Assembly (NCBI GenBank): GCA_014904845.1
Contig: MU119331.1
Span: 1 to 64,000 of the forward strand
Reading direction: 5' to 3'
DNA: 64,000 bases
DNA from: Acephala macrosclerotiorum
Lineage: Eukaryota; Ascomycota; Leotiomycetes; Helotiales; Mollisiaceae
In this document: positions 1 to 13,142 of the stretch, one piece after another
How the letters are laid out: every line of letters starts with the position of its first letter
Numbering within the stretch: the stretch's first letter is position 1
Translations under genes and position numbers: made by a program
The notes under the pieces: model-generated
Database searches by the model: none
What the model saw: the letters and a program-made list of their open reading frames with translations, nothing else
Told to the model about the DNA's origin: nothing

Positions 1-526
1 TTTTTTCGAGACTCGAAATAAATTTATTATATAAAAAAACGATTATAATCAAATTATATATTTTTTTTTTAAAAAAATTTATAAATAATTAATTTCGAAA
101 ATAATATTAATTACGTATTTTTTAATATATAATAAGTTTTTATTTATTATAAATTAATTAATTTACAAATTATAAATTATTTCAAATAAATTTAATTTGT
201 TATTTAAAATGAATTAATTTACGATTAAATTTTTTTATTTTATATTTTATTATTTTTTTATAATAATTTTTTTCAATTTATATTAATTTTTTTAATTGAA
301 AAATTAAAAATTATTTAATAAATTCAAATTAAAAATAACGTTTTTTAATAATTTTAAGAAATTAAATTAATAATTATATATTATAAATTATAAATTAAAA
401 TATTAATCATTAAAATTATAATATTTAAATTTATTAAATTTATTAATTTTAAATAAAATATTAAAAATAATTAAATTTTCGATTTTTTTTTTTAATAAAT
501 AATATTATTATTTTTATAAAAAATAC

Positions 527-730
527 TATAAGTACAATATTAGTTTAATAGTTACGTGCGGTACTAGGCCAGATCGGGACTAGTGCCGCTTGCGCTAAAA
601 TTGAGATTATATTTTTCAATTTTTGCGTATTTATTAAATTTAAAATTTATAATTAATTAATAAATTATTTAATTTATTTATTTCGTTTTTAATTTATTAC
701 TAATAATAAATATTTTTAATAATACTAATA
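527..730 (+). repeat. 5' LTR of the Copia element
   Basis: Matches 6583-6790 over its whole length. The best-kept part, around 550-600 (ACTAGGC.AGATCGGGACTAG), is GC-rich against the AT background. Differences from the 3' copy are almost all transitions, as RIP predicts. The left edge is uncertain by about 10 bases because the 3' copy appears to start a little earlier (TGCCAG near 6577). Confidence 0.75.
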
Positions 731-3700
731 TTAATTAATAATTGTTCAATTAATTACAAAATAATTAAATTTCTATTTAAAAAAAATTAATTTATAAAAA
801 AAAAAAAATTTTTTAAATAATTTGCTTTTTGTAAAAAAATATTTAAAATAATTAATATATTTTCAAAAAAACGAGAATCTATAAAAACTTTTTTATAGAA
901 ACGCGTTAAAAATATTGAAATTATTAAAAATTTAAAAAAAATAATACGAAAACAATTTTAAATTTATATTTATTTTTCGAGTTTACGTTTATTACGTAAA
1001 ATAATAACGTTTACGAAAAACGAATAAAAAAACACGAAAACGATTTCAAGTTTATATTAATTTATTCGAATTTATATTAAAAACGAATTTTAAAAAAAAT
1101 TTACGTTTTTACTCGTTATTTGATTAAAAGTATATAAATATTAATAATAATATTTATTTGAATTCGAATTAAAATTTTCAATTTTTTTATTATTTATTAT
1201 ATAATTATTTTTTAAAATAATAAATTTACTTAAAATTAAATTTTTTTATAATAAAAATAAATAAAAAAAAAATTTCGATTTTACAAACAATAAAAATCTT
1301 AACAAAATAATATTAAATAAATATATTTTTTATTATTTTGAAATATATAAAGAAAAAAAATATTTTAATTACAATTTATAAAAATATTTTTAAAAAAACT
1401 TTGAAAATTGTTCGTAAGAAATTTTATATTTAATATATAAAGATTTTATACGTCGTTTATAAGACTTTTTATATATTTATAGAATTTGAATATTGAAAAA
1501 TAAAAAGTTTATTATTAATAATTTAAAAAAAGTTTTATAAATAAATACAAATAAAAATCGTCGATTAATTGAAAAATAGAGATTTTTTTTTTCGATAAAA
1601 TCGATCAATTCAATTAATAAATCAAAGTATTTCAATACTAATATTCAATAATCAAAGTATAATCACTTTTACGATTTCAATTATTAATACGAATTTTTTT
1701 ACTATGAATACAATTATTTCTACGAATACTTTTTATATTTTTCTTATTACAATTTTTTTTACAAATACGAATTTGTTTAATATAATACAAAATATTTAAT
1801 TTATTTATTAATAACTTTTTTAATAATAATCGAATCAATATAACAATTTATAAAGTATTTTTATTAAATTATTTATAGATTTAATAAAAAATTATATTGA
1901 TAATAAAAAATATAATAAAAAATTATACAATATTTTTAATTATAAACTATCGATTTTTTATAATTATTATAATACAATAAAGCATTTTTTATTAGTTTTA
2001 TAAAACGTATAAACGCGTTTTATTTTAATAGATTTTTTAAAAAAAAAATTCGATTTTATTATATTAATAATAATAATAAAAATTTATTTCGAGATTAAAA
2101 AAAATCGCTAATTATATATGTTTTTATAAAAAGAAATAATTTTAATAAAAATTATTACAATTAATTTAATAAAAATTAAATTAAAATATTTATAAATATT
2201 TTTCAATCAATTTTAAAAAATTTAATTAAATTTATTATCGAAATATTAAATAGAATATAATTTGTAAAATCAAATTATTAACGTTTATTGAAATATTGAA
2301 AAGTGTCATTTTATTTTTTACAAATTCATTAATATTTTTAAAAGCGTTTATATTAAATTTCAATCAATAGTAAATATTGTAACGCGATTACGTGAAATAT
2401 AATAATATAATTTAAATTTTATTTTTTAAAATTAAAAAAAAAACGAATTCGATTAAAATTAAATCGATTATATTTATAGAAAACGAAACAAAAAACGCGA
2501 TCGAATATAAAATTGAAAATATTGAAATCGAAAAAATTTTCGAAATAAATATTGTAAAAATTATAGATTTTAAAAAAGATTATATTAAAAGAAATACTAT
2601 ATTTATAGTAAATCGAAATATTGATCAATAAAATATACGATAAAAAAATAATAATAAATATATATAAAATTTCGATAATAAATTCAATATACGATAAATC
2701 GAAATATTATAATAATTTATTATTAAAATTTTTTCGTTAAAATCGAGAAAATAAAAAATTTATTAGAAAATAATTAAATAATAGAAATTGATTAATTACT
2801 AATGAATATAAAAATAGAAAATAAAAATAAAAATTATTTTATCGAGTTTAAAAAAATCAATAATACGCAAATAATAATTATTTTAAATAATCAATCTATT
2901 TATTATATTATTACGAGAAAAAATATATTTAATATTTTATTATTATAATTTGAATTATTTGAATCGAATTAATATTTATTTTTTATTTTCGAAAATCGAT
3001 ATTTTTTAAAAAAATTTTAAAAAATTATATTAAATAATAAAATCGTCAAAATATTAATTATTAATTAATCGTAATTTATAGTACTACGAAAATTTAATAT
3101 TAGTATTCAATTGAATATATTTACGATTAAAACTCATAAGATTTACTTTAATAAAAATATTATTTTATCGTAAGAAATTATTCGAATTAATATTTTATTA
3201 AATATTATTACTTTTTATATTATTTTTATAAATATATTTTTTTTATTTTGTATTTAAAATATAGATATTATAAATATAAAATTCGATAATTTAAAAAATA
3301 TTTTGATTCAAAAAAATAAAACTATTTATAGATATTATTGTACTAATCAAAGAAAAATTTAATTTAAAATCATTTTATCAATATAAAATTACGTTAATTA
3401 TATAAACGTTTTGATTATCTATTGATACAACGTTTTATAAAAGTTTTTTAACGAATTAATTATAATGTAAATATTAAATATATTTAATATTTTACTAAAT
3501 ATTATTATTATTGTCAAATATATAAATAATTATTTAAAAGATTTAAATTTATTTTATAAAATAATTATAAATTCAATTATTTAATTATTATTAACGTTTT
3601 ATATTTAAATAAAAAACTAGTTTTACAAGTAATAAACTCGTTTATAGTATTTTAAATTGTTAAATTTATAAAAAATATATTTGTAAAAATAGTATAAAAT

Positions 3701-6582
3701 ATATTATATATATATTAAATCGATATATATTAAAAACTATTGAATTATATTATTTATAATATTAAAAAAAAAATTTCGTTTATAGAGTTTTAATAAAACG
3801 CTAAAATAATAATAATTAAAATCAAAAAAATATTCGTTGAAATTTATAATAATATGAAAAAAATAAAAAAATACTATATTTTATTACGTCGAGTTTACGA
3901 GATTATTTACAACGAATTAATCGAAAAATAAATCGATAAAAATATAATTTTACAAATAATAATTAAAATTGTTAACGATTTAATAGAATTAAACAATATT
4001 GTATTTATATTATTAGTTTTTAGAATATACTTTAAAATAATTAATAACGATATACTATTATTATTAATTATTAAAAAAATTAAAACAATTCAAATAATTA
4101 CTAAAAAAATATATTGTTTATATATTTAATATTAAATTAATAACGCGTTTTCAATGAAAAACGATTTAAATACGAAGTTTATATTAAATTTATTAAATTT
4201 ATTTAAAATATACATTTGATATAAAAAAAGCAAATAAAAAAAATTATACAAATTATTAGTAATTAATAAAAAAATATATATAATTAATATATTTTATAAA
4301 TTGATTAATTTTCATTTAATAATCGTTAAATTTTATTATATAGAAAAAAAAGTATTAGAAGTTTATAATCGAGTTAATAATCAAAAAATTAATTAAAAAA
4401 ATTAAAAAAAAAATTTAATTTTTTTAATTAAATGAAATAAACGAAAAACTAATTAAAAAACGTAATTGAAAACGCTTAAAAAAATCACGAAATAAAAACG
4501 TACGCAATAAAAAATCTAAATAAAATAAATACTATAATTTTATTGAAAACGATAAAAAAAATTATAAAAATTTTAATAATTAATTTTTTATTATTATTGT
4601 TAAAAAAATTAAAATTTTTATAATTTTTATAATAAATAAAAAAAAATAATATAGAATTATTATTAAAACTACGAAAAAAAAATATAATTATAATTTTTAA
4701 ATAATTATTTAAAACGTTTTAAAAAAAAAATCGATAATTTAATTATAGAAAAAAATTTTAATTTCATTTAATACGATTCTAATAAATATATTAAAATTCG
4801 AATTTTCAATTCGAGATTAATTAACGAAATTAAAAGTAAAATTATCGATATTTTTTATAAGAAATCGAAACTAGTAATTCAAAAATACAACAACGAAAAA
4901 AAAAAAAATATTTTTACGCAATTTTCGACAATACAAAAAACTAATCAACGATTAATTATCGTTTTAATATTTTTTTTAATCCAATTTTCAAATAAGAAAA
5001 TTAAAATATAATTTTATAATATTACTCAAATTTATATTTAATTTACGATAAATTTTTAACAATTTATATTAATACGTTTATTGAAAAAAATTTACTATTT
5101 ATATTTATTAAATACAATTATAATTATTTTAAAATCTTTGTATAAAATTGCGAAAATAAAAATATATTAATAAATTACATATTATAAATATTATAAAAAA
5201 AAACTATTTATAATTACATCGATATACGATTTTTACTTTTTAATTACAATTACTAAAAATTTTTTCGACGTTATTAAAATGTAAATTGATAATACGTTTA
5301 TATTAATAAAAAAAAAAATTTTATTCTCGAGAAAAACGAATTTAATAAAATTAAATTTTTAATTAAATTTAAAAAAATCTTAATATTAAAAACATTATTA
5401 ATTTTCAATAAATACGTTTTAATTCAATTTAAAAATACGATTTAATTACAATAAAAAAATTAAAACAAAAAAATTAAATTAATAAATATTAAATTATTTA
5501 ATTTTCAAATTAAATATTGAAAACAACGAATTAAAAAAGTTTATATTATTATAATTTGTCAATTTGAAACAATTTTCGATTTGTTTATTATTATTTAATA
5601 TCAAAATTCAACGAAAAAAAAAATTATTATATTGAATAAAAAATTAAAATAATAGATTAAAAATTTGAATCAAGAATTTAAATATATTATTTTCGATTTG
5701 TTTATAATAAAAATTTTCGTTTTTATTGATAATTTATTTACAAATAATAAAAATTTTAATTTTTAAATTAAATATAAAATCATTTTAATAAATGAATATT
5801 AATTAAACAATAAAAAAATCGAAATCAAAATTTTTTTTATTTATTACAATTCTATTAAAAATAAACGCGTTATTAAAAACGTTTTAATTTTTGAGATATA
5901 TAATATAATAAAAAAAATCGATATAATAATCGTAATCGAATTTATTATTAATATAATTATTTAATAATTCGATTTTTTTAAAATTTCAATAATTATTTAT
6001 ATAAATTTATATTTATTATACGAGTATTTAATCAAATTAAAAACGATCAAAAAAAACGTTTTATAATTAATATTATAATTTTTTGTCAATCGTATAAACG
6101 TGAAAAATTGTAAAAATTTCAAAAAATTAATAATTAAAATAATTTAATAAATATTATAATAAAATTAATATTTAATAAAATTTTGAAAAAAAATTTTAAA
6201 TACAAATCATTTTAAAATTCGAATAAAAAAATAAATTAAAAAAAAAAAAACGAAAAAAAAAATAAAAAAAACTAAAAAAAATATTTATTAAAAAAAAAAA
6301 TAAAAAAAAAAAAATTTTTGCGTTATATTTTGAATTTTGTAATTATTTAATTTATAAAATTAAAAAAAACAAATTATTTCAATTTCGACGTTTATAATTT
6401 TCAACGAACTTCGAAAACAATACTAATTTATTAGTATTGTTTTTAAAGTTTAATTATATAATTTTTATATTAAAATATTAATAAATTTTACGTATTAACG
6501 AATTACAATAAAAAAAAAAAATAATAATATTTTTTAAATAATTAAACTAAATCAATTTTTGTTACAAAGAAAAAACTGCCAG

Positions 6583-6790
6583 TATAAATACAATATTAAT
6601 TTAGTAGTCACGTGCAATACTAGGCTAGATCGGGACTAGTACCGCTTATACTAGAATTGAGATTATATTTTTCAATTTTTACGCGTTTATTAAATTTAGA
6701 ACTTACAATCAATCAACGAATTATTTAATTTATTTGTTTATTTCGTTTTTGATTTATTACTAGTAATAAATATTTCTAGTAATATTAACA
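6583..6790 (+). repeat. 3' LTR of the Copia element
   Basis: Counterpart of 527-730, offset by 6056-6060 bases, which implies about 4 bases of net indel between copies. It ends near TAACA at 6786-6790. It keeps slightly more G/C than the 5' copy, for example ACTAGTAATAA near 6759. Confidence 0.75.
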
Positions 6791-7029
6791 AATACGATTA
6801 TATTTAATAATATTATAAATAATACGAAAAATATGTAAAAATTATCGAAAAAAAATTTTATTAAATTTTGAAAATAATAAATATAAATATTATAAATTAT
6901 TTTATTAAAATAAAAATAAAAACAAAAATAAAAATAAAAATAAAAAAAAAATTATAATATTATATTTGTAAATTTTATTCGAATTTTCCATTTTAAAATT
7001 AATTTTAAAACTTATAATAAAATTAAATA

Positions 7030-7230
7030 TAATATCGGGACAAATATATCGTCACGTGACGCATGTCATGTGACGTCGGAAGTTGAGATTATATAATCTC
7101 AATTTTCGATTTTTTTAATGAGAAAAAACTATTATAAAATTATAAATTTATATTATATAATATACTATCGAGTGATTACGTAATACGAGTTATAGTTTAA
7201 AGCTATAAAATTTTAATAGTATTAATATAT
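7030..7230. repeat. Second LTR-like fragment with palindromes
   Basis: A GC-containing island in the AT block. It has GTCACGTGAC (7051-7060, perfect palindrome), a degenerate partner GTCATGTGAC (7065-7074), and the perfect 20-base palindrome 7083-7102 with arms TTGAGATTAT and ATAATCTCAA. The TTGAGATTATA string is shared with the Copia LTR near 602-612, so it may be a solo LTR of a related family. No second copy was found in this window. Confidence 0.4.
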
Positions 7231-7640
7231 AATATATATAAAATAAAATAAATTTATTTTTATAAATTAAAATCGTATATATTTATTTAAAAATTAAATA
7301 TAATATAAAATAAAAATTTTTATTTTTTTAAATTAAAAATATATATAAAATTAAAAATTTTATTTTTATAAATTGAAATATATAAAAATTTAATATAGTA
7401 ACATATTCGAGAATTAAATATTATAATAATAATATATTTAAAAATAAAATTAATAATTTATATTTTTTTAAATTAAAAAACGTATTAAATATTTTTTAAA
7501 TTATATAAAAAAATTGAATTTTTATAAAAAAAATATAAACGTATAAAATTTTAATAAAATTTAAATTAAATATTAAATATTTAATTTGATTTTTAAAAAT
7601 ATTTTTTTATTTTGAACATTTTAAATAAATACTGTACTTA

Positions 7641-8540
7641 GTAAAAAAGCGCGTTAAAAATCATGTGATTTAATGCTGAGTTAGTACTGCGAGGTTTTAA
7701 GAGATTTCTCTTTCTCTAAAAACTATTATTATTATTAATAATTACAATAATTATTAATATTATCAAATCTTAACATTATCACTTGTAAAAAGAAGCTCAA
7801 TTTGACAAAACTGAATAAATAGAATTGAATAAGACATAGTGCTCTAACTTTTCATGTGAACTCTTTTGCGATCTTGATCATTTCATAGTAGAAGTCGGAG
7901 GGATTTACCCCTTTCCTGGTCCCACTTTCGCTTGCACGAAGCGCAAAATGATGCAGGGCCAAAAGTTTGAAAGAAAAAGACATCGCAAAAACCTTACCAA
8001 GGATATAGCTACATCATTTATGACCGAAGCCACATCAGATACCATATCCCTGGGAAGTAAACTCGATCATCGAAAGAAAGCTCACATTAAAGCAGCACAC
8101 CAACCGAAGTTGATCAAACCGAAGTTTGTCTACTAGATATTGCTCTCAGCCTCACTGGTTTCTTGTCTGTTGCCAGACGACCAAAATTTGCTTATTTAAA
8201 TCTATATAGAAGATAAGGCGAAGCCAATGCTGAGCAGCAGGGAGCGCTTTCAAGCCGGGCCGGGAAAGCCGCTGGGGCGGCAGTAAGGACGATGTTTGAG
8301 CTTCGAACTTCCTTCCTTTGTTGACATCCTCGCGTCTTCAACTTTAAGATTTCGCGACCTCTCCTACCACTTCTTTCAATCATCCACCAGATGTGATACT
8401 TTCAATAAAACGAGCTTGGTGTTCTGCCACCATTCAGTTTTATAGGAGCTATACCCCGCAATTCGTATTTCTCGATACCGTCATGCTCAGCTCCGACATT
8501 CCTCGACTATGATCCTGCGAAAGGGATCTTCAAAAATCCC
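7641..8540. other. Transition zone without a clear gene
   Basis: Ordinary base composition returns here. A 62-codon plus-strand frame (7948-8136) and a 63-codon minus-strand frame (8192-8383) show no family resemblance and no splice context. I see nothing else I can support. Confidence 0.4.
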
Positions 8541-9540
8541 TCCATTCACGACTTTTATTGGAACGGAAGCATAATCCTCGAGCCTACAAGGTGAGTCGCT
8601 CCTCCCTAATCTCCCAGCATGATTGGGACAATCGCAAAAATGATACTATGCTTACATTGCGCATCAGTCTACTTCGTAGCTTCCTAAGACTAGATGAACC
8701 TGCCCGTGACCAGATTTATCAGATACTAATTATTGACAAAAATAGTCTCTCAGTCAATTATCCTACCTACTGACTCATTGCGCGGGCGAATGAGCTCTTA
8801 AATCCTCGACAATTCGCATATTCCGATGAAGATAGAGATGACCTCCAATCCATGGATAGGGAGATCCTCCCATTTCCAACACTCCATCACAAGGCGGGAT
8901 TATGCGGAAGAAGGAGAAGAGCCGATCCTTTAAGCAAGACCAGGCGGCACGCTAAAAGCTACTCATTTATATTGACTTCCCTGACAAACGCGAAAAGCTT
9001 CAACAGTCCTTCAGGTCAACAAACCAACGATCAAAGGCGCAACCCATCTCGTCAAGTTGTCAACATGGCTGACGGAACCAATGTATCGTTGCGCAACTAT
9101 TCCTTTCTCTTAAGAACATTCCTCACCGCAAATTGTATTGAAGGCTATTGCGATCAAGGATGGCGCTTTGTCAGCGTTCACTGTGACCGCAAGTTTTATT
9201 TCAATGGATCTAAAAGCGTATCTCCGCCAAAGAGGGCCCGTTCGTCGTATGTCCAGGTCAATTTATAATAAAGCGAGCATGATGACCATCATAAATAGGC
9301 TTCTCGAGGGTCTGTCGCGATCACCCGATCCTATTCGGCATCAAGTCTATCAACTTCTTGTCATCGACGAAGACTCCTTTTCGCTGGACTACCCCACCTA
9401 CTGGTACAGCAACTCTAATCCCTCAATGTTAAACCCTCGATGTACAGCTAGAAATAATTCCGACAGACTCCGTTTTCCTTGTATGGAGAATAAGGCTAGT
9501 TATTTCGAGCTGATGCCAGGCAGAGCGAGATTGATTTAAG
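8541..9540 (+). pseudogene. Two decayed tandem copies of a small gene fragment
   Basis: Copy 1 (about 8550-8840) and copy 2 (about 9190-9500) share peptide blocks in the same order about 630-640 bp apart: FYWNGS versus FYFNGS, then D.ARDQIYQILIIDKNSLSV versus PIRHQVYQLLVIDEDSFSL, then YPTY in both, then LNPR in both. The P-x-IR-x-QVYQLL pattern resembles the N-terminal LP.EIR..IY.LLL motif of large fungal F-box-like/2EXR-type families, but the match is short. Stops interrupt both copies and no complete reading frame joins the blocks. Confidence 0.45.
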
Positions 9541-10335
9541 GCCAAAGGCAATCACCATTCCGCTATGTTCATCGCAAAGCCAAATATTGCCTTGAACTCT
9601 ACAGCTTTCATCTTGAACGGCTTCTCACGTTGGTCTGGGGAACAAATAATCTTCCAGGCGGGGTTGATGCCTCCCTATTCGACTATAGATCCAGTCCAGT
9701 CAATAAAGTATTCCAACATGCAAAAGACAGTGTTTGCTAACAAAACAATTGGTATAGTCGCCTCTACCTTGACTTCGAAGCCTGATCCCATTGGGCAGTG
9801 TGATTCGACATATCTCCTTGGTATACCTCCCGCAAGACTGTTATCCTTACTACGCATACCAGAGAAACAAAGAAAGGATTGGGGATTGGTATTGTGGAAA
9901 CCTGATGAGACCCATGGACGTACATTTGATTCACAGGAGGAAACATTGTTGCAGAGAATCTTGACACCGGGATAGAACCCAAATCTCACGGGTGACTTGG
10001 CTGATGATCTGGGTATCGAGAGTCCCTTCATTATTTGGGGTCAGCGGGCACAATACACAGCAATTAAACGCGATGTGGATGCAACTTCGGTTCAGTATAC
10101 TGTACATAAGTGCGCGAGACTTGAGTGGGGAGGTCGGTGCAGAATTGGAAAACAATAGAGGCAGCACGTACTTGCCGGATGAAACCCATTCTGCATAGCA
10201 CACCATTCGCATCCTTTCTACTTGTATCCTCATCCAAGTAATCCACGCACGCCGATCATCGTCCCTCGAAGTGCTCAATAGCTTCACTCTCAACCTGACA
10301 GTGTTTTAACTCAATGGTGGTCAAAGTGTTCAGTG
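9541..10335. other. No supported gene
   Basis: Overlapping frames of 60-136 codons on both strands (for example 9565-9975 plus) show no conserved motif. Part of it may be the C-terminal continuation of the decayed copy upstream, but I could not establish homology. Confidence 0.3.
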
Positions 10336-11679
10336 TCATTTCCCGGTATAACCAATCACACCCTCAAACCCCTTCAACGCACTCCCCATCTCCCTTCTCA
10401 CCGCCCTCGGACTCTCCAAACAAACACCCAGCAAACCACCCTTCTTATCCTCTCCGCCCTCATCCAATTCCTGCCTCTCTCTTCTACTATAATCATACCC
10501 TCTCCTACCGCTATTACCTCCATCTTCATCTCTCCCTGTGCCAAATCCCCTCCTCCCACTTTTAATCTTAGGTATTTCACCCTCCTCCAAAACCTCCATC
10601 AAAACCTCCAACCCCCTCTCGACAACGTAACAAACCTTAACAGTCTTCAACAACGCCCTACTCACCTCAGCATCGCTGTTCTCTACTCTAAAATTGGGTA
10701 GGCTATCTGCGTCCATCACCACTCTATCAGGAATATCCAAACGCTTTACCTGCTCTGCTATATTGGCTTTGATACCTTCATCTAGTCTCGAGATATGAGA
10801 TTGTACAACCAAGAGCGCTGCACGAAGGGTTGTGAGCTCTTCTTGTGTGGAAGGAGGAGAGGTGGGGGGACTGGAGGTTAGAGATGAGGAGAAAGAGCGT
10901 CGGTTTTTGGGATGGTGGAAGGGTGTTGGTGGCCTGACGATGAAGGAGGAGATGGAGTGGTGATTGTCGTTTGCGTCTAGGGTGAGATCTGGTCGGCGAT
11001 TATTTTCTTGTTCGAAGCGGGCCGAGGGTTTGGTTCGTTGGTTGATGTGATTGCCTTGTTTGGGATCCTTGATATTGTCAGTGGTTGTCTGAATAGACAA
11101 GTTGGGGTGGGAGTACCTCGACATCTTTATGCATCGATTGACCAAAGCTCAATAGATTTTCAATATCATGCTCGATACGCTTTAAACACTATCAGTACTC
11201 GTCTTCGGTATCACGCAATCAAGTCGCGGCTCACCCTCACATCTTTCTCCCCATCATCAGTTGCACGAGGTCCACCCGGGAATCCCTCAACCTTGTCGTT
11301 CTGGGCTTGAGGCTCCGTAATGATACGCGCGCCAGTAACAGGGCTTGGGACGTGTGAAGTTGTCTCGCAAAATTAGATTGATAGGAAACAATAACGGAAG
11401 GAGGGAGAACTCACTGAAATTTCATATTCAGCAGACAGAAGAAACTCCTCTTCCGGCGAAACTGGCTTGATACCGAAGTAGCTCATCGCAGCAAGCTCAT
11501 GAGTTGCTATGAGAGGATCAAGATTCCAATCTAGAAGGAACTGTCTTCCATCAGGTGTAGCGGAAATGAAGCGCAATACCTCGCTTGAAAATGTTCAAAA
11601 AGATATGAAGGTGAGCTGAGTTTTTTACTTCAGTACAGACAATTTGTGATGTTAGAAACACTGGTCTGGGGGCAGACAT
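10336..11679 (-). CDS. Hypothetical protein, 379 aa, five exons
   Basis: I assembled exons 11679-11629, 11579-11415, 11363-11235, 11179-11117 and 11067-10336. All introns are 49-55 nt, GT..AG and phase 0. The start MSAPRPVFLTS reads into a compact N-terminal region (DGRQFLLDWNLDPLIATHEL, then EEEFLLSAEYE). The long last exon has a Ser/Pro-rich linker (PPTPFHHP, SSPPTSPPST), a helical stretch (EELTTLRAALLVVQSHISRL) that could form a coiled coil, and a charged Gly/Arg-rich tail. I do not recognise the family. Consistent phase across five exons argues for a real gene; the first 51-nt exon is the weakest part. It lies 238 bp downstream of the reductase stop, same strand. Confidence 0.6.
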
Positions 11680-11917
11680 TGGAGAGTAGGAAATGTGTTC
11701 AGACAATGTAGATTCACTGTTTGACCTGTCAAGTCAAGAAGGTGGATTCAGACTTTGTTGTCCTGGTCACGTGACTCATATTTTGATAGCAAGTTTTCAT
11801 CGCATCGCAAAGCAGCAATTGACAGAACGAAGGGGTGCCTGTTAATTGAAAGCCTTATTGTATCATCCGTGTCCTACGATCATACACTTACGAAATTTGT
11901 ATCTGGAGATCTTTATC

Positions 11918-13142
11918 TCACAGCCTGGATCCGACTCCGTTTACCGGCTCATCTGCCTTCACTTCCACCAAAAGCTTTCCTACAAAATCATTAGCTCTAA
12001 TCCCTAGTATTCGAAAGCAGTGAAATCTTACCTGTGTTGATGCCCTGGAATAAGTCCAAAAGACCCTGCTCGGCAGCCTTCAAGCCACCCCTGATGATGG
12101 TCTCCTTTCGCTGAAGCTTGCCTTCAGCGAGCCATTGCGCGATCTCCTTTCGTGCAGCAGCGTATTGTGAAGCAAAGTCAAACACGATGAAGCCTTGAAG
12201 CTTGATGCGCATGGCGATAACCATAGTGATATTCTTCGGTCCGACAGGCGTCTTGGAATTATACTGGCTGATAGCTGCGAGGTCGTCAGTGCTGCTTCCA
12301 TGTGTTTGAGTGCCTAACTTACCACCACACATCACAAACCTAGAATGGACCTTCGCCCTGCTCAATGCCAACTCGAGGATCTCGCCTCCAACATTGTCGA
12401 AGAAAACATCAATCAGATCCTTCGTCTTCTCCTTGAACTGAGCGGCAAAGTCCTTGCTCTTATAGTTCAGCGCATCATCACAACCCAACTCCTTCAACCA
12501 TTGAACCTTATCATCAGAGCCGGCCAGTCCCAACACCTTCGCTCCCTTGATCTTCGCAATCTGGCAAACCACACTTCCAGTCGCTCCAGCAGCGCCCGAA
12601 ACAACGACAAAGTCTCCAGCCTTAACTTCTCCAATGTTCTGGATACCAAAGTAGGCTGTCAGGCCAGTGAGACCAAGAACACCCAATGCATCCGTGATCC
12701 TTCCATTCTCAGGAACTTCGAGGGGAGTGATTTCTTTCGCGTCCACGATAGCAACTTCCCTCCACCCAGGCGTGCAAGTGATATATTGCCCAACTTCGAA
12801 TTTCGAACTCTTGCTAACGAGGACTTTGCAGAGTGCAAACCCACGCATCACCTCTCCGATCTGGACAGGGGGAACGTAGGATCTCGTGTCTATGCATCGC
12901 CAGAATTAGTATCTGCCCCACACACGTGATCGATGAGGGGTAAAGTATCGCCACTCACCGTTGAGCCATCCTCTCATTGCTGGATCCAAAGAGAGGTATA
13001 AGATCTCAACCAGAACCTGCTCCTCCTTAACATCCTTCTCTCCAATCATCGGGTTCTCCTTCAGCGCGAACGTCTCACCCGGAACAATAAGTCCCTCAGG
13101 ACGTTTAGCTAGAACGATAGATTGATATGTTGATTGAGCCAT
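11918..13142 (-). CDS. MDR-family NADPH-dependent alkenal/quinone reductase
   Basis: Intact 351-aa zinc-independent medium-chain dehydrogenase/reductase of the leukotriene-B4 dehydrogenase/prostaglandin reductase (CurA-like) type, which reduces C=C bonds of enones and alkenals with NADPH. Exons: 13142-12959, 12889-12323, 12274-12032, 11979-11918. The N-terminal half has LSLDPAMRGWL, a family hallmark. The Rossmann motif GAAGATGS lies at about residues 160-167. Later come DVFFDNVGGEILE, then MCGAISQYN once the third-codon 48-nt intron is removed. The 48-nt intron (12322-12275) is a multiple of three without stops, so a naive frame reads through it and then ends wrongly at 11997. The true tail GKLLVEVKADEP matches the family's usual C-terminus. 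Probably cytosolic detoxification; substrate unknown. Confidence 0.88.

Larger units (their letters stand above)
527..6790 (+). mobile_element. Ty1/Copia LTR retrotransposon, RIP-degraded
   Basis: Two direct repeats of about 205 bp (527-730 and 6583-6790) bracket about 5.85 kb. Translating the plus strand and allowing for C-to-T change, 3880-4130 recalls the integrase-to-RT linker of fungal Copia polyproteins (LVFRIYFKI for the usual LVFGAYPR). Around 5640-5960 it recalls Copia RNase H (FVFIDNLFANNK for the usual FVF.D.SFANNKD), followed by a KRV..VL..E.Y stretch. Integrase upstream of RNase H fits Copia order. All frames are full of stops, so the copy is dead. Exact ends and target duplication are not resolvable by eye. 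Confidence 0.75.
1..7640. repeat. AT-rich RIP-type block
   Basis: Almost pure A/T sequence with essentially no usable reading frame on either strand. The few remaining C and G bases sit mostly in CpG or isolated positions, which is what C-to-T mutation at CpA on both strands leaves behind. The block ends rather sharply near 7640, where base composition becomes ordinary. It holds a recognisable LTR retrotransposon and a second LTR-like fragment, given separately. RIP acts on duplicated DNA in many Pezizomycotina before meiosis; the base pattern is seen here, the mechanism is inferred. Confidence 0.85.

Noticed and set aside
2419..2628. 69-codon minus-strand frame in the AT block
   Set aside because: Only Phe/Asn/Ile/Tyr low-complexity sequence, as expected by chance in AT-rich DNA.
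11997..12851. Continuous 284-codon version of the reductase ending at 11997
   Set aside because: Includes an unspliced 48-nt intron and runs into the last intron; the spliced model restores the family's core and tail.
12345..12929. 194-codon plus-strand frame
   Set aside because: Antisense to the well-supported reductase exons.
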